A stretch of 20,874 nucleotides of DNA, from the NCBI GenBank assembly GCA_019509685.1, contig JAEKLU010000223.1, positions 1 through 20,874 on the forward strand, written 5' to 3'. The stretch comes from Mesorhizobium sp. Lineage in GTDB: Bacteria > Pseudomonadota > Alphaproteobacteria > Rhizobiales > Rhizobiaceae. Below the pieces are notes generated by a model. It saw only the letters and a list, made by a program, of their open reading frames with translations. It had not been told where the DNA came from and did no database searches. Below are positions 13,145 to 20,874 of this stretch, one piece after another. The number at the start of each line of letters is the position of its first letter. Positions within the stretch are counted from its first letter, which is position 1. A program made the translations under genes and the position numbers.

Positions 13145-15453
13145 TACCGTCTCCTGCCGCGCGACCCAGAGCGCGATTGCGAGGCGCGGGCGCGGCCTTT
13201 GGCCTTGTGGAATGATCGGCTCGAGCCGGGCAGCGGCTTCGGGTCGGTCAACATCTCGAAACGCATCGCGCCGGCCATTGGCGCAACTTCGATCAGCCGG
13301 ACCTCGACGCGATCGGCGAGTTGATAGCCCTTGCCGGTGCGTTCGCCGAACAGCGAACGGGCGGTTTCGTCATAGATATAGTAATCGCCGCCCAAGGTTG
13401 ACACCGGGATGAAACCATCCGCGCCGAACTGCGGCAATTGGACAAAGAGTCCAGCCTTGGTGACACCGGAAATGCGCGCGTCGAACGTGTCGTTGACGCG
13501 CTCGGCGAGATAGGCGGCGACCAGCCGGTCGACCGTGTCGCGCTCGGCCGCCATGGCGCGACGTTCCGTCGCCGAGATCAACACGGCTATCTCTTCCAGC
13601 CGGTCGGCTTCCTGTTGGGTCAGGCCGCCCGAGCCAAGACCAAGTGCGGCAATAAGCCCGCGATGCACGATCAAATCGGCATAACGGCGGATCGGCGAGG
13701 TGAAATGCGCGTAGCGTTTCAGGTTGAGGCCGAAATGACCGATATTCCCAGGCGAATATTCGGCCTGGCTCTGCGAGCGCAGCACCACCTCGTTGACCAG
13801 CGCTTCGTTGTCGGCGCCGCGCACGCGCTCGAGGATGCCGTTGAACTGGCTCGGCCGCATCTGCGCGCCGCGCGCCAGCGACAGGCTGAGCGTTGCCAAG
13901 AATTCGCGCAGCGATTCCTGCTTGGCCAGCGAAGGCGCGTCGTGGACGCGGTAGACCAGCGGTTCTTTCTTGGCCTCCAAGGTTTCGGCGGCCGCGACGT
14001 TGGCCTGGATCATGAACTCCTCGATGAGCTTATGCGCATCCAGGCGCTCCGGCACGATGACGCGGTCGACCGTGCCGTCTTCCTTGAGCAGGATCTTGCG
14101 CTCGGGCAGGTCGAGCTCCAGCGGCTGGCGGGCATCGCGGCCACGCTTCAACACGGCATAGGCGTCCCAAAGCGGCTTCAGGACGCTGTCGAGGATCGGC
14201 CGCGTCTTGTCGTCCGTCACGCCATCGATCGCGGCCTGCGCCTGCGGATAGGCGAGCTTGGCTTTCGACTTCATCATGACGCGGTGAAAGGAATGGCGCA
14301 GCTTGCGGCCTTCCGCGGAGAAAGTCATGCGCACGGCAATCGCCGGCCGGTCCTCGCCTTCGCGCAGCGAGCAGAGATCGTTTGAGATGCGTTCGGGCAG
14401 CATCGGCACGACCCGGTCGGGGAAATAGACCGAGTTGCCGCGCTTCAGCGCTTCGCGGTCGAGCGCGGTGCCGTAGCGGACATAGGCCGCGACATCGGCG
14501 ATCGCCACCGTAGCGATGACGCCGCCGGGATTCTTCTCGTCGGTGTCGGGTGTGGCGAAGACGGCGTCGTCATGATCCTTGGCGTCGGCCGGATCGATGG
14601 TGACCAGCGCCAGGTCACGCCAGTCCTCGCGATGCTCCATCGTCGCTGGCTTCACGGCCTCGGATTCGGCAAGGACGTCGGCCGGGAAGATATGCGGGAT
14701 GTCGTGCGCGTGGATGGCGATCATCGAGACCGCCTTCTCACTGGTCAGCGAGCCGAGCACCGCCAGCACCTTGGCGCGCGGCAGGCCGTAGCGCGAAGCG
14801 CGCGCCGGCTCGACCTCGACCAAGTCGCCATTCTTGGCGCCGTTCTGGAATTCCTTGTCGACGATGAGTTCAGGCTGACGCCGTTCCACCGGCTCGATGC
14901 GGAAGGTGCCGTCCTTGAGCACGCGGAAGACGCCGAGCACGGCATCGGTCCGTTTCTCGAAGATCTTCATCACCCGTCCGGTATAGGCGGGCCCGGTCGC
15001 ATCGTCGGTCGGGAAGGTTTTTGCCAGCACGCGGTCGCCGATGCCCGGCGCCGGGCCACTGCCGCCGCGCGATACGCGGATCGCGACGACAGGCGGTTCA
15101 CCCGGCCCCACGGCCTCGGCGGGGTGCGCCAGCAAGATGCCGTCGCCATCGCGGCCGAAAATGTCGAGCATGGCGACATGGGGCAAGGCGCCGGCGCGGG
15201 CGAGCCGCTTGCGCTCCTTGGTCAGCAAGCCTTCGTCCTGCAGATCGCGCAACAGGTCCTTTAGCCACACGCGGTCCTCGCCGCGCAGCGCGAAGGCTTT
15301 CGCGATCTCGCGTTTGCCGGAGCGATCGGGATTTTCGGCGATGTAGCGCAGGATTTCTTCGCGCGAGGGCCGGTAGTCGTGCTTGACCACCTTGGCCCTG
15401 GTGTCGGCGTTGCGCGGATCGCCGTGGGTTCTTCCGGAGATCCTGCGCGCCAC
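13144..15453 (-). CDS. rnr: Ribonuclease R
   Basis: 3'-5' exoribonuclease that degrades structured RNA. The 769-aa product has an N-terminal helix-turn-helix-like region (~28-80), cold-shock OB domains (~85-235), the RNB catalytic domain with TIDPADAKDHDDAVFA (metal ligands Asp287, Asp293, Asp295 and Asp296) and a C-terminal S1 domain (~655-735, FDARISGVTKAGLFVQL onward), then a basic tail (KAKGRARASQSRSGSRGRRR). The start is GTG at 15453, 4 bases after the topA stop, with AAGGGA inside the end of topA as its ribosome site. The stop overlaps the DUF983 start. Length is usual for the family. Confidence 0.95.
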   Translation of the reverse strand: MARRISGRTHGDPRNADTRAKVVKHDYRPSREEILRYIAENPDRSGKREIAKAFALRGEDRVWLKDLLRDLQDEGLLTKERKRLARAGALPHVAMLDIFGRDGDGILLAHPAEAVGPGEPPVVAIRVSRGGSGPAPGIGDRVLAKTFPTDDATGPAYTGRVMKIFEKRTDAVLGVFRVLKDGTFRIEPVERRQPELIVDKEFQNGAKNGDLVEVEPARASRYGLPRAKVLAVLGSLTSEKAVSMIAIHAHDIPHIFPADVLAESEAVKPATMEHREDWRDLALVTIDPADAKDHDDAVFATPDTDEKNPGGVIATVAIADVAAYVRYGTALDREALKRGNSVYFPDRVVPMLPERISNDLCSLREGEDRPAIAVRMTFSAEGRKLRHSFHRVMMKSKAKLAYPQAQAAIDGVTDDKTRPILDSVLKPLWDAYAVLKRGRDARQPLELDLPERKILLKEDGTVDRVIVPERLDAHKLIEEFMIQANVAAAETLEAKKEPLVYRVHDAPSLAKQESLREFLATLSLSLARGAQMRPSQFNGILERVRGADNEALVNEVVLRSQSQAEYSPGNIGHFGLNLKRYAHFTSPIRRYADLIVHRGLIAALGLGSGGLTQQEADRLEEIAVLISATERRAMAAERDTVDRLVAAYLAERVNDTFDARISGVTKAGLFVQLPQFGADGFIPVSTLGGDYYIYDETARSLFGERTGKGYQLADRVEVRLIEVAPMAGAMRFEMLTDPKPLPGSSRSFHKAKGRARASQSRSGSRGRRR

Positions 15454-15457
15454 TTTT

Positions 15458-18025
15458 CTATCCCTTTTTAGCTGCCTTGCGGAAGGGCTTCTTGCCGCCT
15501 CCGCCCTTGGCTTCCTTTTCGGCGATCAGGGCGAGCGCCTCTTCCATCGTCACCGATTGCGGATCCTTGCCCTTGGGCAGCGTCGCGTTGACCTTGCCGT
15601 AATTGACATACGGGCCGTATTTGCCGTCGCGCACGATAATCTTGCCGCCGCCATCGGGATGGTCGCCAAGCTCCTTCAGCGCCGCCGGCGTGGCGCCGTT
15701 GCGGCCGCCCTTGCCCTTCTGCTGCTTCTCGGCGATGACCGTGACGGCGCGGTTGAGGCCGATCGAGAACACATCCTCGATGCTGTCGACATTGGCGTAG
15801 GTGCCATCATGCAGCACGAACGGCCCATAGCGGCCCAGCCCGGCGGAGATCATCTTGCCGGATTCGGGATGCTTGCCGATATCGCGCGGCAGCGACAGCA
15901 GCGCCAGCGCCTTCTCATGATCGATCGATTCCGGCGTCCAGCCCTTGGGCAGGCTGGAGCGCTTGGCTTCCTTGCCGTCGCCACGCTGGATGTAAGGCCC
16001 GAAACGGCCGGAGCGCAGCGTGATTTCCTCTGATGTATAGGGGTCCTTGCCGAGCACCTTGGTGCCGTCGTCGCCGCCGCCATTCTCGCCATTCGGGTTG
16101 GCGGCGTCGCCAAGCTGGCGGGTGAACGAGCACTCCGGATAGTTCGAGCAGCCGACGAAGGCGCCGAACTTGCCGAGCTTCAGCGACAGATTGCCGGTGC
16201 CGCATTTCGGGCAGATGCGCGGGTTCGAACCGTCCTCGCGCGCGGGAAACACCAGCGGCGCCAGTTCTTCGTTGAGCGCGTCGAGCACGTCGGTGACGCG
16301 CAGTTCCTTGATGTCGTCGACGGCGCCCGAAAAATCCTTCCAGAAGTCGCGCAGCACGTCCTTCCAGGCAAGCTTGCCGTCGGAAATCTCGTCGAGCTTC
16401 TCCTCCAGCGAGGCGGTGAAGTCGTATTCGACATAGCGCTCGAAGAAGCTTTCCAGGAAGGCCGAGAGCAGTCGGCCCTTGGCCTGCGGCACCAGCCGTC
16501 GCTTGTCGATGGTGACGTAGTCGCGGTCTTCCAGCGTCTTCAGGATCGCCGTGTAGGTCGATGGCCGGCCGATGCCGAGCTCTTCCAGCTTCTTGATCAG
16601 CGAGGCTTCGGAATAGCGCGGCGGCGGTTCTGTGCTGTGCTGTGTGGCGTTGATCGCCTGGCGGACAAGCTGCTCGCCGGCGCGGATCTCGGGCAGGCGG
16701 CGGTTTTCCTCGTCCTCGGCGTCGTCGTCCTTCTGGTCGGTGTAGGCGGCGATGAAGCCGTCGAAGCGCACGACCGAGCCGATCGCGCGCAGCTCGGCGG
16801 TGCGGACGCCGTTGACCGCCTCGATCTCGACCGTCGTGCGCTCGATCTCGGCCGGCTGCATCTGGCTGGCGATGGCGCGCTTCCAGATCAGCTCGTAGAG
16901 ACGCGCCTGGTCGGCATCGAGATACTGCCGGACCGATTGCGGCGTGCGCGCGAAATCGGTCGGGCGGATCGCCTCGTGCGCTTCCTGGGCATTCTTGGCC
17001 TTGGCCGTATATTGACGCGGCTTTTCCGGCAAATATTTCGCGCCGAACTCGCTGACGATGGTGCCGCGCGCGCCCTCGATGGCCTCCGGCGCCATCTGCA
17101 CACCGTCGGTTCGCATATAGGTGATGAGACCGGCGGTCTCGCCGCCGATGTCCATGCCTTCATAAAGCTTTTGCGCCACCTGCATGGTGCGCGTGGCCGA
17201 GAAGCCGAGCCCGGACGAGGCGGCCTGCTGCAGCGTCGAGGTGGTGAAGGGCGGGCCGGGATTGCGTTTTGTCGGCTTGGCTTCCACCGAAAGCGCCTTG
17301 AAAGCGGCGCCTTCCAGCATCGCCTTGATGTCGTCGGCCTGCGCCTTGTTGCCGATATCGAGCTTTTGCAGCTTCTTGCCGGCAAAGGCGGTCAGCCGCG
17401 CTTCGAAATTGTCGTTGCGCGGCGTGTTGAGGATGGCGGCGATCTGCCAGTATTCCTCGCGGATGAAGCGCTCGATCTCGGATTCGCGGTCGCAGACCAG
17501 GCGTAGCGCCACCGACTGCACGCGGCCGGCCGAACGGGCGCCCGGCAACTTGCGCCACAGCACTGGCGACAGGGTGAAGCCGACAAGGTAGTCGAGCGCG
17601 CGGCGGGCGAGATAGGCATCGACAAGCGGGGCGTCGATCTGGCGCGGATTGGCCATCGCTTCCAGCACGGAGGCCTTGGTGATGGCGTTGAAGACGACGC
17701 GGCTGACCGGCTTGTCCTTCAGCGCGCGCTTCTGCTTCAAGACTTCGAGGACATGCCAGGAAATCGCTTCGCCTTCGCGATCCGGGTCGGTGGCGAGGAT
17801 CAGGCCGTCGGCATCCTTGACCGCCTTGGCGATATCGGCGAGCCGCTTGCCGGACGCGGTGTCGACCGACCAGGACATGGCGAAGTCCTCGTCCGGGCGC
17901 ACCGAGCCGTCCTTGGCCGGCAAATCGCGGACATGGCCGAACGAGGCCAGGACCTTATAGTTCTTGCCAAGATATTTGTTGATTGTCTTCGCCTTGGCCG
18001 GCGATTCGACGACGACGACGTCCAT
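15458..18025 (-). CDS. topA: DNA topoisomerase I (type IA)
   Basis: Relaxes negative supercoils behind the replication and transcription machinery. The 855-aa product starts MDVVVVESPAKAKTINKYLG (Toprim domain; catalytic Glu7 and the ATDPDREGEAISWH motif at 78-91). The active-site tyrosine is Tyr303 in ITYMRTDG, with EAHEAIRPT and ELGIGRPSTYT further on. One four-cysteine zinc ribbon (CPKC...CSNYPEC, about 604-633) is followed by three TopA C-terminal repeats (RFGPYIQRG, RYGPFVLHD, KYGPYVNYG) and a lysine-rich tail. AAGAGA precedes the ATG. rnr follows after 4 bases, so both come from one mRNA. The promoter presumably lies in 18026-18293, which holds a 19-bp palindrome. Confidence 0.96.
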   Translation of the reverse strand: MDVVVVESPAKAKTINKYLGKNYKVLASFGHVRDLPAKDGSVRPDEDFAMSWSVDTASGKRLADIAKAVKDADGLILATDPDREGEAISWHVLEVLKQKRALKDKPVSRVVFNAITKASVLEAMANPRQIDAPLVDAYLARRALDYLVGFTLSPVLWRKLPGARSAGRVQSVALRLVCDRESEIERFIREEYWQIAAILNTPRNDNFEARLTAFAGKKLQKLDIGNKAQADDIKAMLEGAAFKALSVEAKPTKRNPGPPFTTSTLQQAASSGLGFSATRTMQVAQKLYEGMDIGGETAGLITYMRTDGVQMAPEAIEGARGTIVSEFGAKYLPEKPRQYTAKAKNAQEAHEAIRPTDFARTPQSVRQYLDADQARLYELIWKRAIASQMQPAEIERTTVEIEAVNGVRTAELRAIGSVVRFDGFIAAYTDQKDDDAEDEENRRLPEIRAGEQLVRQAINATQHSTEPPPRYSEASLIKKLEELGIGRPSTYTAILKTLEDRDYVTIDKRRLVPQAKGRLLSAFLESFFERYVEYDFTASLEEKLDEISDGKLAWKDVLRDFWKDFSGAVDDIKELRVTDVLDALNEELAPLVFPAREDGSNPRICPKCGTGNLSLKLGKFGAFVGCSNYPECSFTRQLGDAANPNGENGGGDDGTKVLGKDPYTSEEITLRSGRFGPYIQRGDGKEAKRSSLPKGWTPESIDHEKALALLSLPRDIGKHPESGKMISAGLGRYGPFVLHDGTYANVDSIEDVFSIGLNRAVTVIAEKQQKGKGGRNGATPAALKELGDHPDGGGKIIVRDGKYGPYVNYGKVNATLPKGKDPQSVTMEEALALIAEKEAKGGGGKKPFRKAAKKG

Positions 18026-18139
18026 GAGGTCTCTTAATCATTGGAGGCGGCGGAAGAACTCCGCGACACGACGAAATCCCACTCTTTTCGTCGCTCACAT
18101 GGCCGCGCTTTTGCGATCGGTCAAGGGGAAGCAGCCAAA

Positions 18140-18160
18140 TTGCCGGGCCCTTGCCGGCAA
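18140..18160. repeat. Small inverted repeat next to the topA palindrome
   Basis: TTGCCGG and CCGGCAA, 7-bp perfect arms with a 7-base spacer, directly abut the palindrome at 18160-18178. The two structures could stack or form a compound operator. No T-run follows on either strand. Confidence 0.35.
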
Positions 18161-18178
18161 TACACTCTTAGAGTGTAT
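18160..18178. promoter_or_regulatory. Perfect 19-bp palindrome upstream of topA
   Basis: ATACACTCT-T-AGAGTGTAT has perfect 9-bp arms around one central base, with AT-rich ends. It lies 134 bp before the topA start and 115 bp after the stop of the preceding gene. The compact symmetric form is that of a dimeric repressor operator (MarR/GntR-like geometry) more than of a terminator. The regulator is not recognised. Confidence 0.5.
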
Positions 18179-18248
18179 GGCAAAGATCACATTTTTTGGG
18201 CAAGCGGCGGTTCGTATCTCAAGCCGTGGGAACCGTCTGGTCGGCGAT

Positions 18249-18278
18249 GGCTGGCTGCCGCGGATGGGCAGCCCAGCC
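18249..18278 (-). terminator. Hairpin after the Yx(FWY)xxD protein gene
   Basis: GGCTGG-CTGCC (18249-18259) pairs with GGCAG-CCCAGCC (18267-18278) to give 11 bp with one bulged C and a 7-base loop. On the minus strand it begins 15 bases after the stop codon at 18294. There is no U-run, so it would be a factor-assisted terminator or a 3' end protecting hairpin. Confidence 0.4.
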
Positions 18279-18293
18279 GATACTCCACAAGAC

Positions 18294-18671
18294 TCAATCA
18301 GCTTTGGCCACGTGCCAGACGCCGGCGACGCCTTCGCCGGTCATGTCACCAGCCTTTTTGTCCTTGACAAAGGTGTAAACCGGCTTGCCGTCATAGGCCC
18401 ACATATGGGTACCGTCGGTGCGCTTGACGACAGACCATTCGCCGTCGGCCTTCGCGCTCGCCTTGGCTTTCAGCGGCGGCCAGTTGGCGGCGCATTTGTC
18501 GTAGCAGTTGGACTTGCCCTTCTCGTCCTTGTCGTAGGTGTAAAGCGTCATGCCCTTGGCGTCGGTGTAGATCTTGGCGCCACCGACAGTGGCTTCCTTC
18601 CACGCCTCCGTGGCTTGGGACGCGACGGTGCCGAACAGAAGCACGGCAAACCCGAGTGCAATCGGTTTCAT
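18294..18671 (-). CDS. Secreted Yx(FWY)xxD-repeat protein (COG4315-like, 125 aa)
   Basis: Periplasmic protein of the family whose members carry repeated Y-x-[FWY]-x-x-D motifs; the role is unknown. Residues 1-21 are a Sec signal peptide (MKPIALGFAVLLFGTVASQA) without a lipobox cysteine, so it is probably soluble and not lipidated. Motif 1 is YTYDKD (44-49) and motif 2 is YTFVKD (99-104). Between them is NCYDKCAANWPPL with Cys56 and Cys60, typical of the family and able to form a disulfide. AGGGAGA six bases before the ATG at 18671 fixes the start. It is divergent from the ccdA-like gene, with 160 bp between starts. Confidence 0.82.
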   Translation of the reverse strand: MKPIALGFAVLLFGTVASQATEAWKEATVGGAKIYTDAKGMTLYTYDKDEKGKSNCYDKCAANWPPLKAKASAKADGEWSVVKRTDGTHMWAYDGKPVYTFVKDKKAGDMTGEGVAGVWHVAKAD

Positions 18672-18831
18672 GACAAATCTCCCTGAGTGCAAGCGCGGTC
18701 AATTCGCGCTCATCAGATCAACGCTCAGGCGGGGCTGTTTCTTCCCTCGCGACCATGCGCCACAGAATGGTGATTGGCAGGGCGGCATCCGCATCGCTAT
18801 ATCGGCGCCAGCACGTATCGGGGCAGGTAAA

Positions 18832-19578
18832 ATGGCATTGGACATCGGCTATGTCAGCGCGGTCGGGGCAGGGGCGGTCTCGTTCCTGTCGCCATGCGTG
18901 CTGCCGCTGGTGCCGCCCTATCTCTGCTACATGGCCGGCGTTTCGGTCGACGATTTCCGCGGCAACCAAAGTGTGACGGCAAAGCAAGGCGCGCGCGGCG
19001 CGCTGCTCTATGCCTCTTTGGCCTTCGTACTCGGCTTCTCCACCGTCTTCGTGGCGCTCGGCGCCGGCGCCTCGACCATCGGCAGGCTGCTGCGCGTCTG
19101 GCAGGAGCCACTGGCGATGGCGGCCGGCGTGCTGATCATCCTGATGGGGCTGAATTTCCTCGGCATATTGCGCATCCCGCTGCTGTCGCGCGAGGCGCGC
19201 TTCCAGTCGCAGGGCAAGCCGGCCAGCATGGTCGCCGCCTATGTCATGGGCCTGGCCTTCGCCTTCGGCTGGACGCCTTGCATCGGCCCGGTGCTGGGAC
19301 CGATCCTGACTTTGGCCGGCGGCCGCGAGACGGTCGGCGAGGGGGCGCTGCTGCTCGCCGCCTATTCGCTCGGCCTCGGCATCCCGTTCCTGATCGCGGC
19401 GCTGTTTTCCGGCGCCTTCATGCGCTTCCTCGGCAAATTCCGCGTCCATCTCGGCCGTGTCGAGAAAGCGATCGGCGCGCTGCTGGTGGTAGCCGGCGTG
19501 TTCTTCCTGACCGGCGGCGTGCAAAGCGTGTCGTACTGGCTGCTGGAGAATTTTCCTGTGCTTGGGCGATTGGGGTAG
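18832..19578 (+). CDS. ccdA: Cytochrome c biogenesis CcdA-like thiol-disulfide electron transporter
   Basis: Inner-membrane protein that passes electrons from cytoplasmic thioredoxin to periplasmic thiol proteins, usually for cytochrome c maturation. The 248-aa product has about six helices and the two redox cysteines in their conserved settings: SFLSPCVLPLVPPYL (Cys22) and GWTPCIGPVLGP (Cys150). The length is that of short CcdA, not the three-domain DsbD. The ATG at 18832 follows GGCAGG 4 bases upstream; the open frame further upstream is antisense to the neighbouring gene. The divergent neighbour makes a secreted protein with a cysteine pair, a plausible but unproven substrate. Confidence 0.92.
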   Translation: MALDIGYVSAVGAGAVSFLSPCVLPLVPPYLCYMAGVSVDDFRGNQSVTAKQGARGALLYASLAFVLGFSTVFVALGAGASTIGRLLRVWQEPLAMAAGVLIILMGLNFLGILRIPLLSREARFQSQGKPASMVAAYVMGLAFAFGWTPCIGPVLGPILTLAGGRETVGEGALLLAAYSLGLGIPFLIAALFSGAFMRFLGKFRVHLGRVEKAIGALLVVAGVFFLTGGVQSVSYWLLENFPVLGRLG

Positions 19579-19615
19579 CAAGCCTGAGGCTTTTCGAATC
19601 TGCGCAGGGCCTTGG

Positions 19616-19655
19616 CCTACTGATTAAAAGTCAGTTGCTCGTTCCTGCCGCGAGC
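19616..19655 (-). pseudogene. tRNA-Lys(UUU)-like relic (D-arm and anticodon arm)
   Basis: On the minus strand, GCTC (19655-19652), an 11-base loop, GAGC (19640-19637), one A, then ACTGA-CTTTTAA-TCAGT (19635-19619) give exactly the spacing of a tRNA D-stem, position 26 and a 5-bp anticodon arm with a 7-base loop and anticodon TTT (plus-strand 19626-19628). AGG follows, as in tRNA-Lys. The variable and T-arm region is disrupted (TTCGAA occurs at 19593-19598 but ~10 bases too far away, without a stem), no matching acceptor stem is found, and the D-loop lacks the standard A14. It is therefore a decayed or partial copy, not a working tRNA. Confidence 0.5.
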
Positions 19656-19675
19656 GCTCTCACCGGAATTTAACC

Positions 19676-19701
19676 GCATTGGTACAGCATAGCACCAATG
19701 C
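19676..19701. repeat. Perfect 8-bp inverted repeat upstream of glmU
   Basis: GCATTGGT (19676-19683) and ACCAATGC (19694-19701) with a 10-base loop, 44 bp before the glmU start and about 100 bp after ccdA. There is no T-run. It could be the 3' end hairpin of the ccdA mRNA or an operator or leader hairpin for glmU. Confidence 0.4.
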
Positions 19702-19745
19702 TAAATGTGCCTTGATTCCAAACGCTTTTCATACGGTTGCCCTCC

Positions 19746-20874
19746 ATGAGCCAGAGATCCTGCTTGTCCGTCATCCTTGCCGCCGGCGAGGGAACGCGCA
19801 TGAAAAGCGCGATGCCGAAGGTGTTGCATGCCATTGCCGGCCTGCCGATGGTGGCGCATGTGGTGAAGACGGCGGAAGCCGCCGGCGCGACGGGCGTGGC
19901 GCTGGTGATCGGTCATGGCGCCGAGGAGATGCGCAAGGCGGCGCAGAAATTCGCGCCTAAGGCTGAGACCTTCGTGCAGGAGAGGCGGCTCGGGACCGGG
20001 CATGCCGTGCTTGCCGCGCGTGAAGCGATTTCAAAGGGTTACGACGACGTGCTCGTCATGTTCGGCGATACGCCGCTGATCGATGCCGGCGCGCTGGCGG
20101 CGGCGCGGCAAAAGCTCGCCGAAGGTGCCGCCGTCGCGGTCATCGGCTTTCGCCCGCCGAGCCCGACCGGCTATGGCCGGTTGATCGAAAAGGGCGGCAA
20201 GCTCATCGCCATCCGCGAGGAGAAGGACTGCTCCGAGGCGGAGAAAAAGATCGGCTTCTGCAATGCCGGGATGATGGCCGTGGCGGGCAAGCATGCGCTG
20301 AGGCTGCTCGACAAGGTCGGCAACAACAACGCCAAGGGCGAATATTACCTCACCGATATCGTCGAGATCGCCGGCGCCGAAGGGCTCGACGTGGTGGCCA
20401 CCGAAGCGAGTTTCGAGAGCGCGCTCGGCATCAACAACCGGGCCGAACTCGCCGAGGCGGAAGCGATCTGGCAGGCGCGCCGCCGCCGCTTGGCCATGCT
20501 GGATGGCGTCACGCTGATCGCGCCGGAAACCGTCTATTTCTCGCATGACACCGAGATCGGAGCCGACACCATTGTTGAGCCCAACGTCTGGTTCGGGCCG
20601 GGGGTGCGGATCGCCAATGGCGCGAAAATCCATGCCTTCAGCCATATCGAGGGCGCGACGATCGCCGCGAATTGCGATGTCGGACCGTTCGCGCGGCTGC
20701 GGCCGGGCGCCGATCTCAAGCAAAAGGCCAAGGTTGGCAATTTCTGCGAGGTCAAGCAGGCGACGATCGAGGAGGGCGCCAAGGTCAACCACCTGACCTA
20801 TATCGGCGACGCGCGCGTCGGCGCCGGCGCCAATATCGGCGCCGGCACGATTACCTGCAACTATGACGGCTATT
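19746..20874 (+). CDS. glmU: Bifunctional UDP-GlcNAc pyrophosphorylase / GlcN-1-P acetyltransferase (3' truncated)
   Basis: Makes UDP-N-acetylglucosamine for peptidoglycan and lipopolysaccharide: the C-terminal domain acetylates glucosamine-1-phosphate and the N-terminal domain adds uridylate. 376 codons are present and the frame runs off the window. The N-terminal nucleotide-binding loop is [11 protein letters not shown] (11-21) with PKVLH (24-28); further conserved motifs are LGTGHA (82-87), FGDTPL (Asp108) and GEYYLTDI. The left-handed beta-helix begins near residue 250 ([24 protein letters not shown]) with hexapeptide repeats, and the last residues, [20 protein letters not shown], form the acetyl-CoA region. 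The ATG at 19746 has only a weak ribosome site. Confidence 0.95.
   Translation, partial: MSQRSCLSVILAAGEGTRMKSAMPKVLHAIAGLPMVAHVVKTAEAAGATGVALVIGHGAEEMRKAAQKFAPKAETFVQERRLGTGHAVLAAREAISKGYDDVLVMFGDTPLIDAGALAAARQKLAEGAAVAVIGFRPPSPTGYGRLIEKGGKLIAIREEKDCSEAEKKIGFCNAGMMAVAGKHALRLLDKVGNNNAKGEYYLTDIVEIAGAEGLDVVATEASFESALGINNRAELAEAEAIWQARRRRLAMLDGVTLIAPETVYFSHDTEIGADTIVEPNVWFGPGVRIANGAKIHAFSHIEGATIAANCDVGPFARLRPGADLKQKAKVGNFCEVKQATIEEGAKVNHLTYIGDARVGAGANIGAGTITCNYDGY

Noticed and set aside
17964..18686. Plus-strand frame over the topA upstream region, including MAKITFFGQ at about 18177
   Set aside because: The beginning recalls ferredoxin starts, but no iron-sulfur cysteines follow and the frame is antisense to the Yx(FWY)xxD protein gene.
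19616..19655. Functional tRNA-Lys gene
   Set aside because: No acceptor stem, no T-stem and a non-standard D-loop; only the D- and anticodon arms are intact.

Overview
The window is about 20.9 kb of high-GC alphaproteobacterial chromosome, most likely Rhizobiales and probably Mesorhizobium or a close relative. The evidence is the divK-pleD pair facing rpmG, the topA-rnr-DUF983-Nudix order, a DUF3572 gene, a direct-repeat GTTC-N7-GTTC LexA box and RIME-like intergenic palindromes. No phage genes, transposases, CRISPR arrays or rRNA genes were seen. It reads as core chromosome, not an island.

Left part (1-4362): the 3' end of dnaE (DNA polymerase III alpha) faces an EamA-type exporter almost without a gap. 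Next comes a small secreted protein with a TTG start, convergent with dinB (DNA polymerase IV). dinB carries an N-terminal four-cysteine zinc motif and has a LexA/SOS box directly in front of its start. A GNAT acetyltransferase diverges from that same short region.

Middle (4363-9744): a palindromic repeat and one copy of a ~107-bp dispersed repeat lie upstream of a large secreted protein with a repetitive acidic tail. A coupled pair, DUF3572 then a HAD-like hydrolase, runs on the minus strand. A second copy of the dispersed repeat and two perfect palindromes precede divK-pleD, the cell-cycle response regulator and the c-di-GMP synthase. About 410 bp without a convincing gene follow pleD. They contain an intrinsic terminator that competes with an upstream stem, and the rpmG terminator.

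Right part (9745-18671): nine minus-strand genes. In transcription order they are a secreted Yx(FWY)xxD-repeat protein, topA (topoisomerase I), rnr (RNase R), a DUF983 zinc/membrane protein, a NUDT19-like Nudix hydrolase, an MFS transporter, a stand-alone NIF3/YqfO-like domain protein and rpmG (L33). The stop-start junctions of topA/rnr/DUF983 are very tight and suggest one transcript.

End (18832-20874): ccdA-like thiol-disulfide electron transporter (plus strand), then glmU, which runs off the window. Between them, on the minus strand, is a relic resembling the D-arm and anticodon arm of tRNA-Lys(UUU). The observations most worth following are the SOS box on dinB, the structured region after pleD, the tRNA-Lys relic, the palindromes in front of divK and topA, and the CcdA/secreted-cysteine-protein pair. 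I did not find a clearly new multi-gene system.
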